Part shown: one piece after another, positions 45,999 to 53,654 of the stretch
Position numbering within the stretch: position 1 is the stretch's first letter
Layout of the letters: every line of letters starts with the position of its first letter
Assembly (NCBI GenBank): GCA_963818505.1
Contig: CAWFSJ010000001.1
Coordinates: forward strand, 806,001-870,000
DNA length: 64,000 bases
Direction: 5' to 3'
Source: JADKAV01 sp963818505
Lineage (GTDB): Bacteria; Actinomycetota; Actinomycetes; S36-B12; UBA10799
Notes under the pieces: model-generated
The model's input: the letters and a program-made list of their open reading frames with translations, nothing else
Told to the model about the DNA's origin: nothing
Databases searched by the model: none
Translations under genes and position numbers: made by a program

Positions 45999-46805
45999 AT
46001 GCGCGCCGCGACCCGAGCACTACTGACCGTCCTGTGTTCCGCCGCCCTGACCCTCGGCCTGCTCGCGTCGCCGGCCACCGCTCACACGCTGGCGGCAAAG
46101 CCGACCGCGGTGACCACGGGCGATCGCGTTGTGGTCAAGATCCCCGGCAAACGCCCCACCAAAGCGGCACTGATCGTGACGGGCACGCGCTACCCCCTCA
46201 AGCGCTCGGGCAAGTCCTGGCGGACAAAGCCGCTGTCGGCACAGGCCCTGGCGTCGATGAGCGGCGCGAAGGCGAAGATCAAGGCCAAGGTCGGTGGCAA
46301 GAGCAAGACATTCACGGCGACCGTTGTCGGCAACTCGGCCACACCTCCTGGGCCAGGACCCGCCCCCGCTGCCCCGCTGTTCGCCGCCCCAGGAACTGAC
46401 CGAACCGGGCAGGTCGCGTTTGACGCGATCAAAGGCTACTTCGCCAACTCGACCGTCACGGACTGCCCCGCTGGGTGGCCGAATTGCGCCGTGGAGATCC
46501 GCTATGGGTTCTTCGAAGACGGCACACACTGGTACTGCCGACTCACCAGCACATCGGGGTCGGACATCAAGTCCGTCGGTAGCATCACCGCGATTATCGG
46601 CGCAGAGCAGAAGGCGGACGGAGCCTGGGGGGTTTCCTTCGCACTGGACTCGTACGGCAATACCACGCACTACTCGGTACGGGTCGCTGCCAACGGCGCG
46701 GCGAACGTCCAGTACTGGGGTCCCGGGGCGGATACCTCCGGGCCTCCGACCAGCGTGGACACCGGGCTTCAGTGGATGCGCGGCGCCAAGGACTGCTCGT
46801 ACTGA
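45999..46805 (+). CDS. Secreted orphan protein with lysine-rich N-terminal domain
   Basis: A 268-residue protein I do not recognise. A signal peptide covers about residues 1-29 (ending SPATAHT). Then comes a Lys-rich beta-type domain (about 35-112), a Pro/Ala linker, and a C-terminal domain of about 140 residues with cysteines in DCPAGWPNC, WYCRL and KDCSY that could pair outside the cell. The Lys-rich domain resembles in style the N-terminal domain of the TolB-like protein at 40586. Third-position G/C bias supports real coding. Confidence 0.7.
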   Translation: MRAATRALLTVLCSAALTLGLLASPATAHTLAAKPTAVTTGDRVVVKIPGKRPTKAALIVTGTRYPLKRSGKSWRTKPLSAQALASMSGAKAKIKAKVGGKSKTFTATVVGNSATPPGPGPAPAAPLFAAPGTDRTGQVAFDAIKGYFANSTVTDCPAGWPNCAVEIRYGFFEDGTHWYCRLTSTSGSDIKSVGSITAIIGAEQKADGAWGVSFALDSYGNTTHYSVRVAANGAANVQYWGPGADTSGPPTSVDTGLQWMRGAKDCSY

Positions 46806-46968
46806 TCACGGTGGAGGCGTTTAGCTGCGACCGCAAGCGCTCGGCGATTGTTGCGTTGTTGCGGGTCGCGATCCTCGAATGTCGTGTTGTTGCTGGCTGA
46901 CGGCCACAGAACCAGCGACAACGCAACACTGGCGCTCACGCCGAGTCAACAACGCGACAAACCGGAAC

Positions 46969-48241
46969 CTACGCGGTCTTCTCGCCGCGCTCCCGGCGGT
47001 TCGGCTTGCGCGGGACCAATGTCGGGTTCACGTTGTCCTCAACCACTTCGCGGGTGATCTTGACCGTGGCGATGTCTTCGCGGCTGGGCACGTCGTACAT
47101 GACGTTGAGCAGAACCTCTTCGAGGATGGCTCGCAAGCCACGGGCACCAGTGCCGCGCAACAGCCCCTGATCAGCGATCGCCGCCAGCGCCTCTTCCTCG
47201 AACTCCAACTCAACACCGTCAAGCTCGAACAACCGCTGGTACTGCCTGGTCAGCGCGTTCTTGGGCTCGGTCAGGACCTTGATCAGGGCCTCCCGGTCAA
47301 GCTGGGTCACGGAGGTGAAGACCGGCAGCCGACCGATGAACTCCGGGATCATGCCGAACTTGAGCAGGTCCTCGGGAAGCACCTCGCTGAACACGTCGCC
47401 CGGGTTGGTGTTCTCGACGATCTCGGCAGTGAAACCGAGGGACTTCTTGCCGATCCGCGCCTCGATGATCCTGTCCAGACCGGAGAACGCGCCCCCGACG
47501 ATGAACAGAACATTCGTCGTGTCGATCTGGATGAACTCCTGGTGCGGGTGCTTGCGACCCCCCTGCGGCGGGACGGAGGCCTGCGTGCCCTCAAGGATCT
47601 TGAGCAGTGCTTGCTGGACGCCTTCGCCGGAAACATCGCGAGTGATCGACGGGTTCTCGCTCTTGCGAGCGACCTTGTCGATCTCGTCGATGTAGATGAT
47701 GCCGGTCTCGGCCTTCTTCGACGTCGTAGTCAGCGGCCTGGATCAACTTGAGCAGGATGTTCTCGACATCCTCCCCGACGTAGCCGGCCTCGGTCAGTGC
47801 GGTGGCATCGGCGATCGCGAAAGGCACGTTGAGCATGCGGGCCAGCGTCTGGGCCAGCAGGGTCTTGCCTGAACCGGTGGGCCCGAGCAGAAGGATGTTG
47901 GACTTCGCCAGTTCGACACCGTCGTCGCGGCGACCGACCGTGTTGCCGGCCTGCACGCGCTTGTAGTGGTTGTATACCGCGACGGCCAGCGACTTCTTCG
48001 CCGTCTGCTGACCCACCACGTACTGGTCGAGGAACTCGAACATCTCCCGAGGCTTCGGCAGGTCACCGAGTTGCAGATCGGCGGTCTCCTGAAGTTCTTC
48101 TTCGATGATCTCGTTGCAGAGGTCGATACATTCGTCGCAGATGTAGACGCCGGGGCCGGCGATCAGCTTCTTGACCTGCTTCTGACTCTTTCCACAGAAC
48201 GAGCACTTGAGCAGATCCGCCCCCTCACCGATGCGAGCCAC
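46969..48241 (-). CDS. clpX: ClpX ATPase, interrupted by a one-base frameshift
   Basis: The N-terminal frame (to about 47720) holds the zinc finger CSFCGKSQ...CDECIDLC and the Walker A GPTGSGKTLLAQ. The C-terminal frame holds the GAFSGLDRIIEARIG, FIGRLPVF sensor region and arginine finger. The frames join if one G near 47719 is removed, giving DYDVKKAETGIIYIDEIDK (Walker B) and a normal length of about 423 residues. ClpX unfolds substrates for ClpP. The gene is normally essential or important with ClpP1P2 in actinobacteria, so an error in the sequence is likelier than a true pseudogene. Confidence 0.9.
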
Positions 48242-48355
48242 CAGTTGTCCCTTCCGCGGATTGTTCGAACTCCTCTACCGACGGTACCCCGAGTCCGTCC
48301 AGAACGCGCCGCGTGGCGCGCACTTCATGCCGCGCCTTGCACGACCCATAGACAA

Positions 48356-48979
48356 CTACCCCGCTTTGCGCGATGTAATTACCTGATCCACGACGCCGTA
48401 CTCCTTGGCCGCCGGGGCGGTGAGGATCTTGTCGCGCTCGATGTCGTGCTGAATGTCCTCAACGCTGCGTCCTGTGTGCAGGGCAAGAATGCCCTCCATC
48501 TCGTTACGCATACGCAGGATCTCGTTGGCCTGGATCTCGATGTCCGAACCCTGGCCGCCACCCTCCGTGTACGGCTGGTGGATCAAGATGCGCGCGTGAG
48601 GCAGCGCGAACCGCTTTCCAGGTGCACCAGCGGCAAGCAGCACCGCGGCAGCCGAGGCAGCCTGTCCCAGGCAGACTGTCTGCACCTGGGGCTTGACGAA
48701 CTGCATCGTGTCGTAGATCGCGGTCATCGCGGTGTAGGAACCCCCAGGGGAGTTGATGTAGATCTGGATGTCGCGGTCCGGATCCATCGATTCCAGGCAC
48801 AGCAACTGCGCCATGACGTCATCGGCCGAAGCGTCGTCGATCTGCACGCCGAGGAAGATGATCCTCTCCTCGAACAACTTCGTGTACGGGTTGTGGATCC
48901 GCTCACCTGTGGAAGTGCGCTCACGGAACTCCGGCAGGACGTACCTGCTCTGCGGGTTGAGCATCGAACGGGCGTCCAT
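48356..48979 (-). CDS. clpP2: ATP-dependent Clp protease subunit ClpP2
   Basis: A 207-residue serine peptidase with IYINSPGGSYTAMTAIYDTM, the nucleophile in CLGQAASAAAVLL and the histidine in LPHARILIHQP. The GQGSDIEIQANEILRMR helix follows. With ClpP1 it forms the two-ring mixed peptidase characteristic of actinobacteria. The ATG overlaps the clpP1 stop by one base. Confidence 0.96.
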   Translation of the reverse strand: MDARSMLNPQSRYVLPEFRERTSTGERIHNPYTKLFEERIIFLGVQIDDASADDVMAQLLCLESMDPDRDIQIYINSPGGSYTAMTAIYDTMQFVKPQVQTVCLGQAASAAAVLLAAGAPGKRFALPHARILIHQPYTEGGGQGSDIEIQANEILRMRNEMEGILALHTGRSVEDIQHDIERDKILTAPAAKEYGVVDQVITSRKAG

Positions 48980-49611
48980 CAGGCGGTCCCTCCACTTCCG
49001 GTCACGTCTGCGGCGCGTTGCACGACGTTGTCGATGAAGCCGTACTCCTTGGCCTCGTCGGCGGAGAACCACCGGTCGCGGTCGGAGTCGGACTCGATCT
49101 GTTCGATCGTCTGGCCGGTCTGCTCGGCGATCAGGCGGGCCATCTGCTTCTTGACGTAGAGCATCTGCTCTGCCTGGATCTTGATGTCGGACGCGGTGCC
49201 ACCGATCCCGCCCGATGGCTGGTGCATCATGATCCGCGCGTGCGGCAGGCTGTAACGCTTGCCGGGGGCTCCCGAACTGAGCAGGAACTGGCCCATCGAT
49301 GCAGCAAGTCCCATCGCCACCGTGGCGACGTCGTTGCGCACGAACTGCATCGTGTCGTAGATCGCCATGCCGGCCGAGATCGAGCCACCTGGTGAGTTGA
49401 TGTAGAGGTAGATGTCGCGATCGGGGTCTTCAGCGGCCAGCAGGAGCATCTGCGCACAGATAAGGTTCGCGACGGTGTCCTCCACCGGCGAGCCCAGGAA
49501 GATGATGCGTTCCTTGAGCAGACGTTGGAAAACCGAGTCGTCGTAGCCCATCGGACCCGGCTGGGGTCCCGCGGCCTTCGGGGTGAGGTCGTTCACTGCG
49601 ACTGCCTCCAC
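48979..49611 (-). CDS. clpP1: ATP-dependent Clp protease subunit ClpP1
   Basis: A 210-residue serine peptidase with the nucleophile in AMGLAASMGQFLLSSG and the histidine in PHARIMMHQPSGG. The catalytic Asp lies in the DRDRWFSADEAKEYG region. It pairs with ClpP2. It is first of the two clpP genes after tig, the conserved tig-clpP1-clpP2-clpX order. The GTG start is at 49611. Confidence 0.96.
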   Translation of the reverse strand: MEAVAVNDLTPKAAGPQPGPMGYDDSVFQRLLKERIIFLGSPVEDTVANLICAQMLLLAAEDPDRDIYLYINSPGGSISAGMAIYDTMQFVRNDVATVAMGLAASMGQFLLSSGAPGKRYSLPHARIMMHQPSGGIGGTASDIKIQAEQMLYVKKQMARLIAEQTGQTIEQIESDSDRDRWFSADEAKEYGFIDNVVQRAADVTGSGGTA

Positions 49612-49700
49612 GTGAGTTGTTGTGTCGTATCGACCCTAACGCCGACCTGTGACACGGCCATTCCGGAAAGCGGCTTTGTTCGCTGTCGGCGTGGACAGGT

Positions 49701-51098
49701 CTACTTCTCGGCCTCGACCTCGGCGTCGTCAGCGGCCTCGACCTCGGCGTCGTCAGCGGCCTCGACCTCAGCGTCGTCTTGCGCCGCCGCTTCTGCGGCC
49801 TGCACCTCTTCGATGATCTGGTCGATCTGGTTCTCACCGGTCTGGTCGAGCTGGGTGAGATCCACGACCTGACCCGAGGCGTCGGTGACCTTGGCCTGCT
49901 GCAGCACCAGGGCCAGCGCCTTGCCCCTACGGACATCAGCCATCGCCGTGCCCACCTGATTGGCTTCGGCCAGGGCATTTGCGAACTGGTCGGCCGACAT
50001 GCCGTAGCGCGGGGCCTGCTGCACGAGCCACTGGATCAACTCGGCCTGCTCGACGCCCAACTGCTCAGCGTCGGCGATCTTGTCAAGGATGAGTTGGGTC
50101 TTCAGCGATGTCCGGGTGTTCTCCTCCACCTCGGCGCGGTGCTCATCGTCACCGTGGCCGTCGTGGAAGTGCTCGCTCAGTTGCGCTTGCAGGAACGCCT
50201 CCGGCAACGGGAACTCGACGAGCTCCAGCAGCTTCTCGGCCACCTTCTCGCGAGCCTCGTACCCCTGCTCGACGAGGCGGTTGCCCTGCAACTTGACCTT
50301 AAGGTCGTCCCGCAGTTCGTCCATCGTGTCGAACTCGCTGGCCAGTTGGGCGAACTCGTCGTCCGCATCGGGCAAAGTGCGGTTGCGCACACCTTTAAGG
50401 TCGACGGTCACTGTGACGGTCTGGCCCTCGTACGGGCCGTCGTTGGGAGTGTGCTCGAAGGTGACGGTGTCGCCCTCGGATGCGCCCGTGACGGCACCGG
50501 CGAAACCGTCGATGACCTCCTCGGCGCCCACCTCGAACGTCAATGCCGTACCCGCGAAGTCCTCGATCGCCTCACCGTCGAGCTCCCCGGCGACATCCAC
50601 CAGCACCAGGTCGCCCACCTCGGCGGGACGCTCCACAGGTGTCACGGTCGCGAATCGCTTGCGCAGTTGCTCGACCTGCTCCTCGACATCCTCATCGGAC
50701 ACCACAGAATCCGAGACCTCGACCTCGATGCCGCTGAAGTCGGGCAGTTCGAACTCAGGAGTGACATCGACCTCGGCGGTGAACGAGATCAGCTGGCCGT
50801 CCTCGATCTGAGTCACCTCGACGTCGGGTTGACCCAGCGGGCGCAGTTCGTTCTCACGCACCGCGTCGTCGTAGGCCTTCGGGACCTCCTTGTTGACGAC
50901 CTCCTCGAGCACCACACCGCGACCGAAACGCTGGTCGATGATGCGCGAAGGAACCTTGCCGCGCCGGAAGCCGGGCACGTTCACCTGGGAGGCGATGCTG
51001 CGGTAGGCCTGCTGGATCGAGTCCTCAAGATCCTCGAAGGGGATCTCCACCGTGAGCTTCACGCGGGTCTCGGACAGGTTCTCAACGGTGCTCTTCAC
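49701..51098 (-). CDS. tig: Trigger factor
   Basis: A 465-residue ribosome-bound chaperone. The N-terminal ribosome-binding motif is in PGFRRGKVPSRIID, followed by a FKBP-type isomerase domain and a C-terminal arm domain. The tail has three copies of DDAEVEA, encoded by 24-bp repeats (about 49704-49775). GTG 51098 is chosen because the longer frame reaches beyond a TACGAT -10 box at 51151-51156. AAGGAG lies 12 bases upstream. Confidence 0.96.
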   Translation of the reverse strand: MKSTVENLSETRVKLTVEIPFEDLEDSIQQAYRSIASQVNVPGFRRGKVPSRIIDQRFGRGVVLEEVVNKEVPKAYDDAVRENELRPLGQPDVEVTQIEDGQLISFTAEVDVTPEFELPDFSGIEVEVSDSVVSDEDVEEQVEQLRKRFATVTPVERPAEVGDLVLVDVAGELDGEAIEDFAGTALTFEVGAEEVIDGFAGAVTGASEGDTVTFEHTPNDGPYEGQTVTVTVDLKGVRNRTLPDADDEFAQLASEFDTMDELRDDLKVKLQGNRLVEQGYEAREKVAEKLLELVEFPLPEAFLQAQLSEHFHDGHGDDEHRAEVEENTRTSLKTQLILDKIADAEQLGVEQAELIQWLVQQAPRYGMSADQFANALAEANQVGTAMADVRRGKALALVLQQAKVTDASGQVVDLTQLDQTGENQIDQIIEEVQAAEAAAQDDAEVEAADDAEVEAADDAEVEAEK

Positions 51099-51150
51099 GC
51101 TTGACTCGCACTCCTTGTGATGGTGGGCCGACGAGGGCCGGGCAGATTTC

Positions 51151-51156
51151 ATCGTA
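51151..51156 (-). promoter_or_regulatory. -10 box for tig
   Basis: TACGAT on the minus strand lies about 52 bases before the GTG at 51098, giving a short leader with an AAGGAG ribosome site. No strong -35 box is visible. Confidence 0.4.
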
Positions 51157-51195
51157 CTTCGGACACGAACCCTCCCGGCCACGGGTCAGAGTACG

Positions 51196-51268
51196 TCGGG
51201 GCGGCGGGACTCGAACCCACGATCTCTTGCTCCCAAAGCAAGCGCGCTAGCCACTACGCTACGCCCCG
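51196..51268 (-). tRNA. tRNA-Pro (TGG)
   Basis: A 73-base cloverleaf: acceptor CGGGGCG/CGCCCCG, D arm GCGT/GCGC, anticodon stem CTTGC/GCAAG with loop TTTGGGA (anticodon TGG), T arm GTGGG/CCCGC with TTCGAGT. The discriminator is A and CCA is not encoded. Confidence 0.96.
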
Positions 51269-51277
51269 TCACACCCG

Positions 51278-51286
51278 TAGTAATCT
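51278..51286. promoter_or_regulatory. Overlapping divergent -10 boxes of the two tRNA genes
   Basis: Only 27 bases separate the 5' ends of tRNA-Pro (-) and tRNA-Gly (+). TAATCT (51281-51286) suits tRNA-Gly, and TTACTA on the other strand (51283-51278) suits tRNA-Pro. Both -35 regions would then lie inside the opposite tRNA gene. Confidence 0.45.
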
Positions 51287-51295
51287 GAAAGTCCT

Positions 51296-51366
51296 GCGGG
51301 TGTAGCTCAATGGTAGAGCCTCAGCCTTCCAAGCTGATGGTGCCGGTTCGATCCCGGTCACCCGCT
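51296..51366 (+). tRNA. tRNA-Gly (TCC)
   Basis: A 71-base cloverleaf: acceptor GCGGGTG/CACCCGC, D arm GCTC/GAGC, anticodon stem TCAGC/GCTGA with loop CTTCCAA (anticodon TCC), T arm GCCGG/CCGGT with TTCGATC. Discriminator T is followed by CCA in the genome (51367-51369). Confidence 0.96.
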
Positions 51367-51391
51367 CCAGGAAAACCGGGCCAAAGACGCG

Positions 51392-51467
51392 GTTGGTTAG
51401 AGGTTGTGGTCCTCGTTAGCGAATCCACGCGTTGTTTCGCTAACCAACAGCACAACCTCTAACCAAC
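51392..51467. repeat. Palindromic intergenic repeat, copy 3
   Basis: A 76-bp inverted repeat around ACGCGT (51427-51432), extended beyond the usual 68 bp by GTTG/CAAC at the ends. The left arm is the GTGGTCCTCG variant and the right arm the CTGTTGG variant, so it is in the opposite orientation to copy 2. It lies between tRNA-Gly and the end of the ankyrin lipoprotein gene, which converge, and could act as a shared terminator. Confidence 0.9.
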
Positions 51468-51480
51468 TGGCCAAAGCCGG

Positions 51481-52227
51481 TCAGGTCGCGCCGGCCGAAC
51501 GCAAAACCCGGGCCATGCGCTTGTAGCCGCGGGACTCGGCATGCGCAAGTGCGGTGACCCCGTCTGTCGCGGAGGGCAGGTTCACATCCGCTCCCGCATC
51601 CACGAGTAAGCGCACGACCTTCTGGTAACGCGGCGAGCCGTCGCCCAGGATGATCGCCTCGTGCAGAGCAGTCCAGCCGAGCCGGTTGACGTGGTCGATG
51701 TCAATATCCTCGCGCAAGAGGCGGGCGACGACCCGCGGGTATCCCCGGTCTGCTGCTCGGATCAGGCCAGTCCCGTTGAAGCTGTCCTTCGAGTTGATGA
51801 TCGCCCCGTTGGCGATCGTGAGATTCAGCAGTCGCGGATCGTCACCGACCTCTGCGGTTGAGATCAGGTAGGCGCTCTGCACGGTCTCGTCCTTCACGTT
51901 GGGATCAGCGCCGGCCGCGAGGAGGAAACGGGCGATCCTCAGATGATTTGCGTATGCGGCAGCGATGAGCGCCGTCCTACCCTGCTCGTCCCTGGCCCGG
52001 ACCGAGGCGCCACGCAGATGTGCCCCGCGAACACCGTCAAGGTCGCCACGGTCGGCGGCAGCTATCAGCCGCGAGTCCATCGCCGCGTTGCGCGCCGGCA
52101 AAAATGCTGCGGATGCAGCCGCGCCTGGCGCAGGAATCGGACCATCGGCTCGCCCTTCCACCTGCTGGGTACACCCGGAGAGCACAAGTCCGGTGAGCCC
52201 AACGGCAGCCAGCAGTTCACGCGGCAT
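51481..52227 (-). CDS. Ankyrin-repeat lipoprotein
   Basis: A 248-residue protein. A lipoprotein signal ends in the lipobox LVLSGC (about residue 19). From about residue 50 there are four or five ankyrin repeats, for example GRTALIAAAYANHLRIARFLLAAGADPNV and GWTALHEAIILGD. It is probably anchored to the outer face of the membrane and binds a protein partner. The ATG overlaps the end of the methyltransferase gene by 11 bases. A longer frame inside that gene is rejected. Function unknown. Confidence 0.85.
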   Translation of the reverse strand: MPRELLAAVGLTGLVLSGCTQQVEGRADGPIPAPGAAASAAFLPARNAAMDSRLIAAADRGDLDGVRGAHLRGASVRARDEQGRTALIAAAYANHLRIARFLLAAGADPNVKDETVQSAYLISTAEVGDDPRLLNLTIANGAIINSKDSFNGTGLIRAADRGYPRVVARLLREDIDIDHVNRLGWTALHEAIILGDGSPRYQKVVRLLVDAGADVNLPSATDGVTALAHAESRGYKRMARVLRSAGAT

Positions 52228-52963
52228 GGCACACGAATCGCAAACGGTGGTAGTCGATGAACCACCCCTCGGCGTCGCGCAGACGCGGCTCACACAGTCC
52301 GTCGATGCGCCCGGCGAGTTCCTCCTGGTGGCCGGGCGGGACTGCGGCCCAGACATTGGCGCGGAACAACCGGGTCCAGTCCGCCGCGGTGAGCCCGTCG
52401 TCCAGGCGAGTCGGCCGCTCGAACCACTGCATCAAGGTGATGTCGAAACCAGCGGCCTCGAGCAGCACGGACTCCTCGGCAACGCTGGGGAAGAACTTCC
52501 TGATCGGCGGCGTCTGCAGGCCCATCTGCGCCACTGCAGCCTCCAGGGCCGCGTCCACCACGGCGACGTTGTGCTTGCCGCCCATCTCCGCCACGAACGG
52601 CGCCCCGGGCTTCAGGTGCTGGCGGATGTGTTCAAGCGCTGCGGCTTGGTCGGTCATCCAGTGCAGCGCGGCGTTGCTGATGGCCGCATCGAATGTGACT
52701 CCCAGTTCCATCGTCTGCACGTCCGCTGCGATGAATTCGACCTCGGGGTGCAACCGATGTGCCCGCATCAACATCTGCGGATCGCAGTCCACGCCGGTAA
52801 CCCGCAGACCCCTTTGGGCCAGAGTCGCCGCGTGAACCCCGGTACCGCATCCGATGTCCAACACACTGGCGGGCGCTTCGGTCTCCAGAAGGTCGAGCAA
52901 AGCGGTCCCGTAGCCAGTGACGAAACCGAAATCAGCGTCGTAGGAACTCGCGTCCCACTGCAC
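52217..52963 (-). CDS. SAM-dependent methyltransferase, trans-aconitate methyltransferase-like
   Basis: A 248-residue class I methyltransferase. The opening WDASSYDADFGFVTGYG and the SAM motif VLDIGCGTGVHA resemble trans-aconitate 2-methyltransferase (Tam). LHWMTDQAAALEHIRQHLKPG and the C-terminal FIDYHRLRFVC also fit this group. The true substrate may differ. The GTG at 52963 overlaps the ACBP stop by one base (TAGTG). Confidence 0.8.
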   Translation of the reverse strand: MQWDASSYDADFGFVTGYGTALLDLLETEAPASVLDIGCGTGVHAATLAQRGLRVTGVDCDPQMLMRAHRLHPEVEFIAADVQTMELGVTFDAAISNAALHWMTDQAAALEHIRQHLKPGAPFVAEMGGKHNVAVVDAALEAAVAQMGLQTPPIRKFFPSVAEESVLLEAAGFDITLMQWFERPTRLDDGLTAADWTRLFRANVWAAVPPGHQEELAGRIDGLCEPRLRDAEGWFIDYHRLRFVCHAA

Positions 52964-53205
52964 TACAGGGTGTCGACGATTTCGCCGTACTGAGCCTTGG
53001 CCTCGTCGTTGGTCAGTCCCGCCAATGCCGCCCAAGCGTCATACTTCGCGCGACCCACCGGGTTGGTGAAGCCGGGGCGCTTGCCCTGAACATCACCTTC
53101 GGTCGCCTGCTTGTACAAGGCGTACAACTTCAGTTTCACCTCGTTGCCCGGATCGGTGGAGAGTTCCTTGACTTTGGCGACGGAGGCCTCGAACGCATCT
53201 GACAT
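52963..53205 (-). CDS. Acyl-CoA-binding protein
   Basis: An 80-residue protein covering one full ACBP four-helix domain. The diagnostic YALYKQATEGD, then RPGFTNPVGRAKYDAW and a C-terminal EAKAQYGEIV, contain the Tyr and Lys residues that bind the CoA part. ACBPs buffer and carry long-chain acyl-CoA in the cytosol. They are universal in eukaryotes but patchy in bacteria. The ATG at 53205 starts MSDAFEAS. It may serve the acyl-CoA synthetase made at 3747-5576. Confidence 0.92.
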   Translation of the reverse strand: MSDAFEASVAKVKELSTDPGNEVKLKLYALYKQATEGDVQGKRPGFTNPVGRAKYDAWAALAGLTNDEAKAQYGEIVDTL

Positions 53206-53245
53206 GACGCGACCGTAGCCATGCGGCGATCGCCGATGCAACCGG

Positions 53246-53650
53246 TCAGCCGGCCAGAGCGCGCTGCCAAGGTCCGGTGTCCGGCAGCGTGACCACCAGA
53301 TGCGCGTCGGGGACCTCGGTGACGAACTCCAGGTTGTTCCCCGAAGACTGGAAACGCAGACCCTGGCGAGGAAGGATCACAACGCGCTGGCCGCTGGAGT
53401 ACAGCACCGCCTGCTCGGTCAGGGCCAGCACTCCGAGCCCCGGCAACGACTCGCCGTCACGCACCTGTGCCTTGCGGCATTGGGCGGGCGCGATCAGCAG
53501 CGGCGGGCGGCCGTGCAACTCCTGGGCCAGCGCCTGGGTGGCCAAAGTCACGCGCTTTTTCGCGCGGGGGCGCCAGACGAAGAAACCCAGAAGGACTGAG
53601 ATCACCACGGCGATGAGCAAGGCGCCCAGAACGACCCAGAGCCAGGACAT
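53246..53650 (-). CDS. Membrane-anchored conserved hypothetical protein
   Basis: A 134-residue protein. An N-terminal membrane helix (about 3-26) and a basic stretch (RPRAKKR) put the rest in the cytoplasm, with about 100 residues of predicted beta structure (LTEQAVLYSSGQRVVILPRQGLRF). I do not recognise the family, but this anchor-plus-PH-like layout is common in actinobacteria. It follows rpiA by four bases. Confidence 0.7.
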   Translation of the reverse strand: MSWLWVVLGALLIAVVISVLLGFFVWRPRAKKRVTLATQALAQELHGRPPLLIAPAQCRKAQVRDGESLPGLGVLALTEQAVLYSSGQRVVILPRQGLRFQSSGNNLEFVTEVPDAHLVVTLPDTGPWQRALAG

Positions 53651-53654
53651 GGCT

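Noticed and set aside
46806..46968. Structured RNA after the secreted orphan
   Set aside because: Scattered GTTG/CAAC repeats give partial inverted pairs, but no single stable hairpin or conserved motif could be supported.
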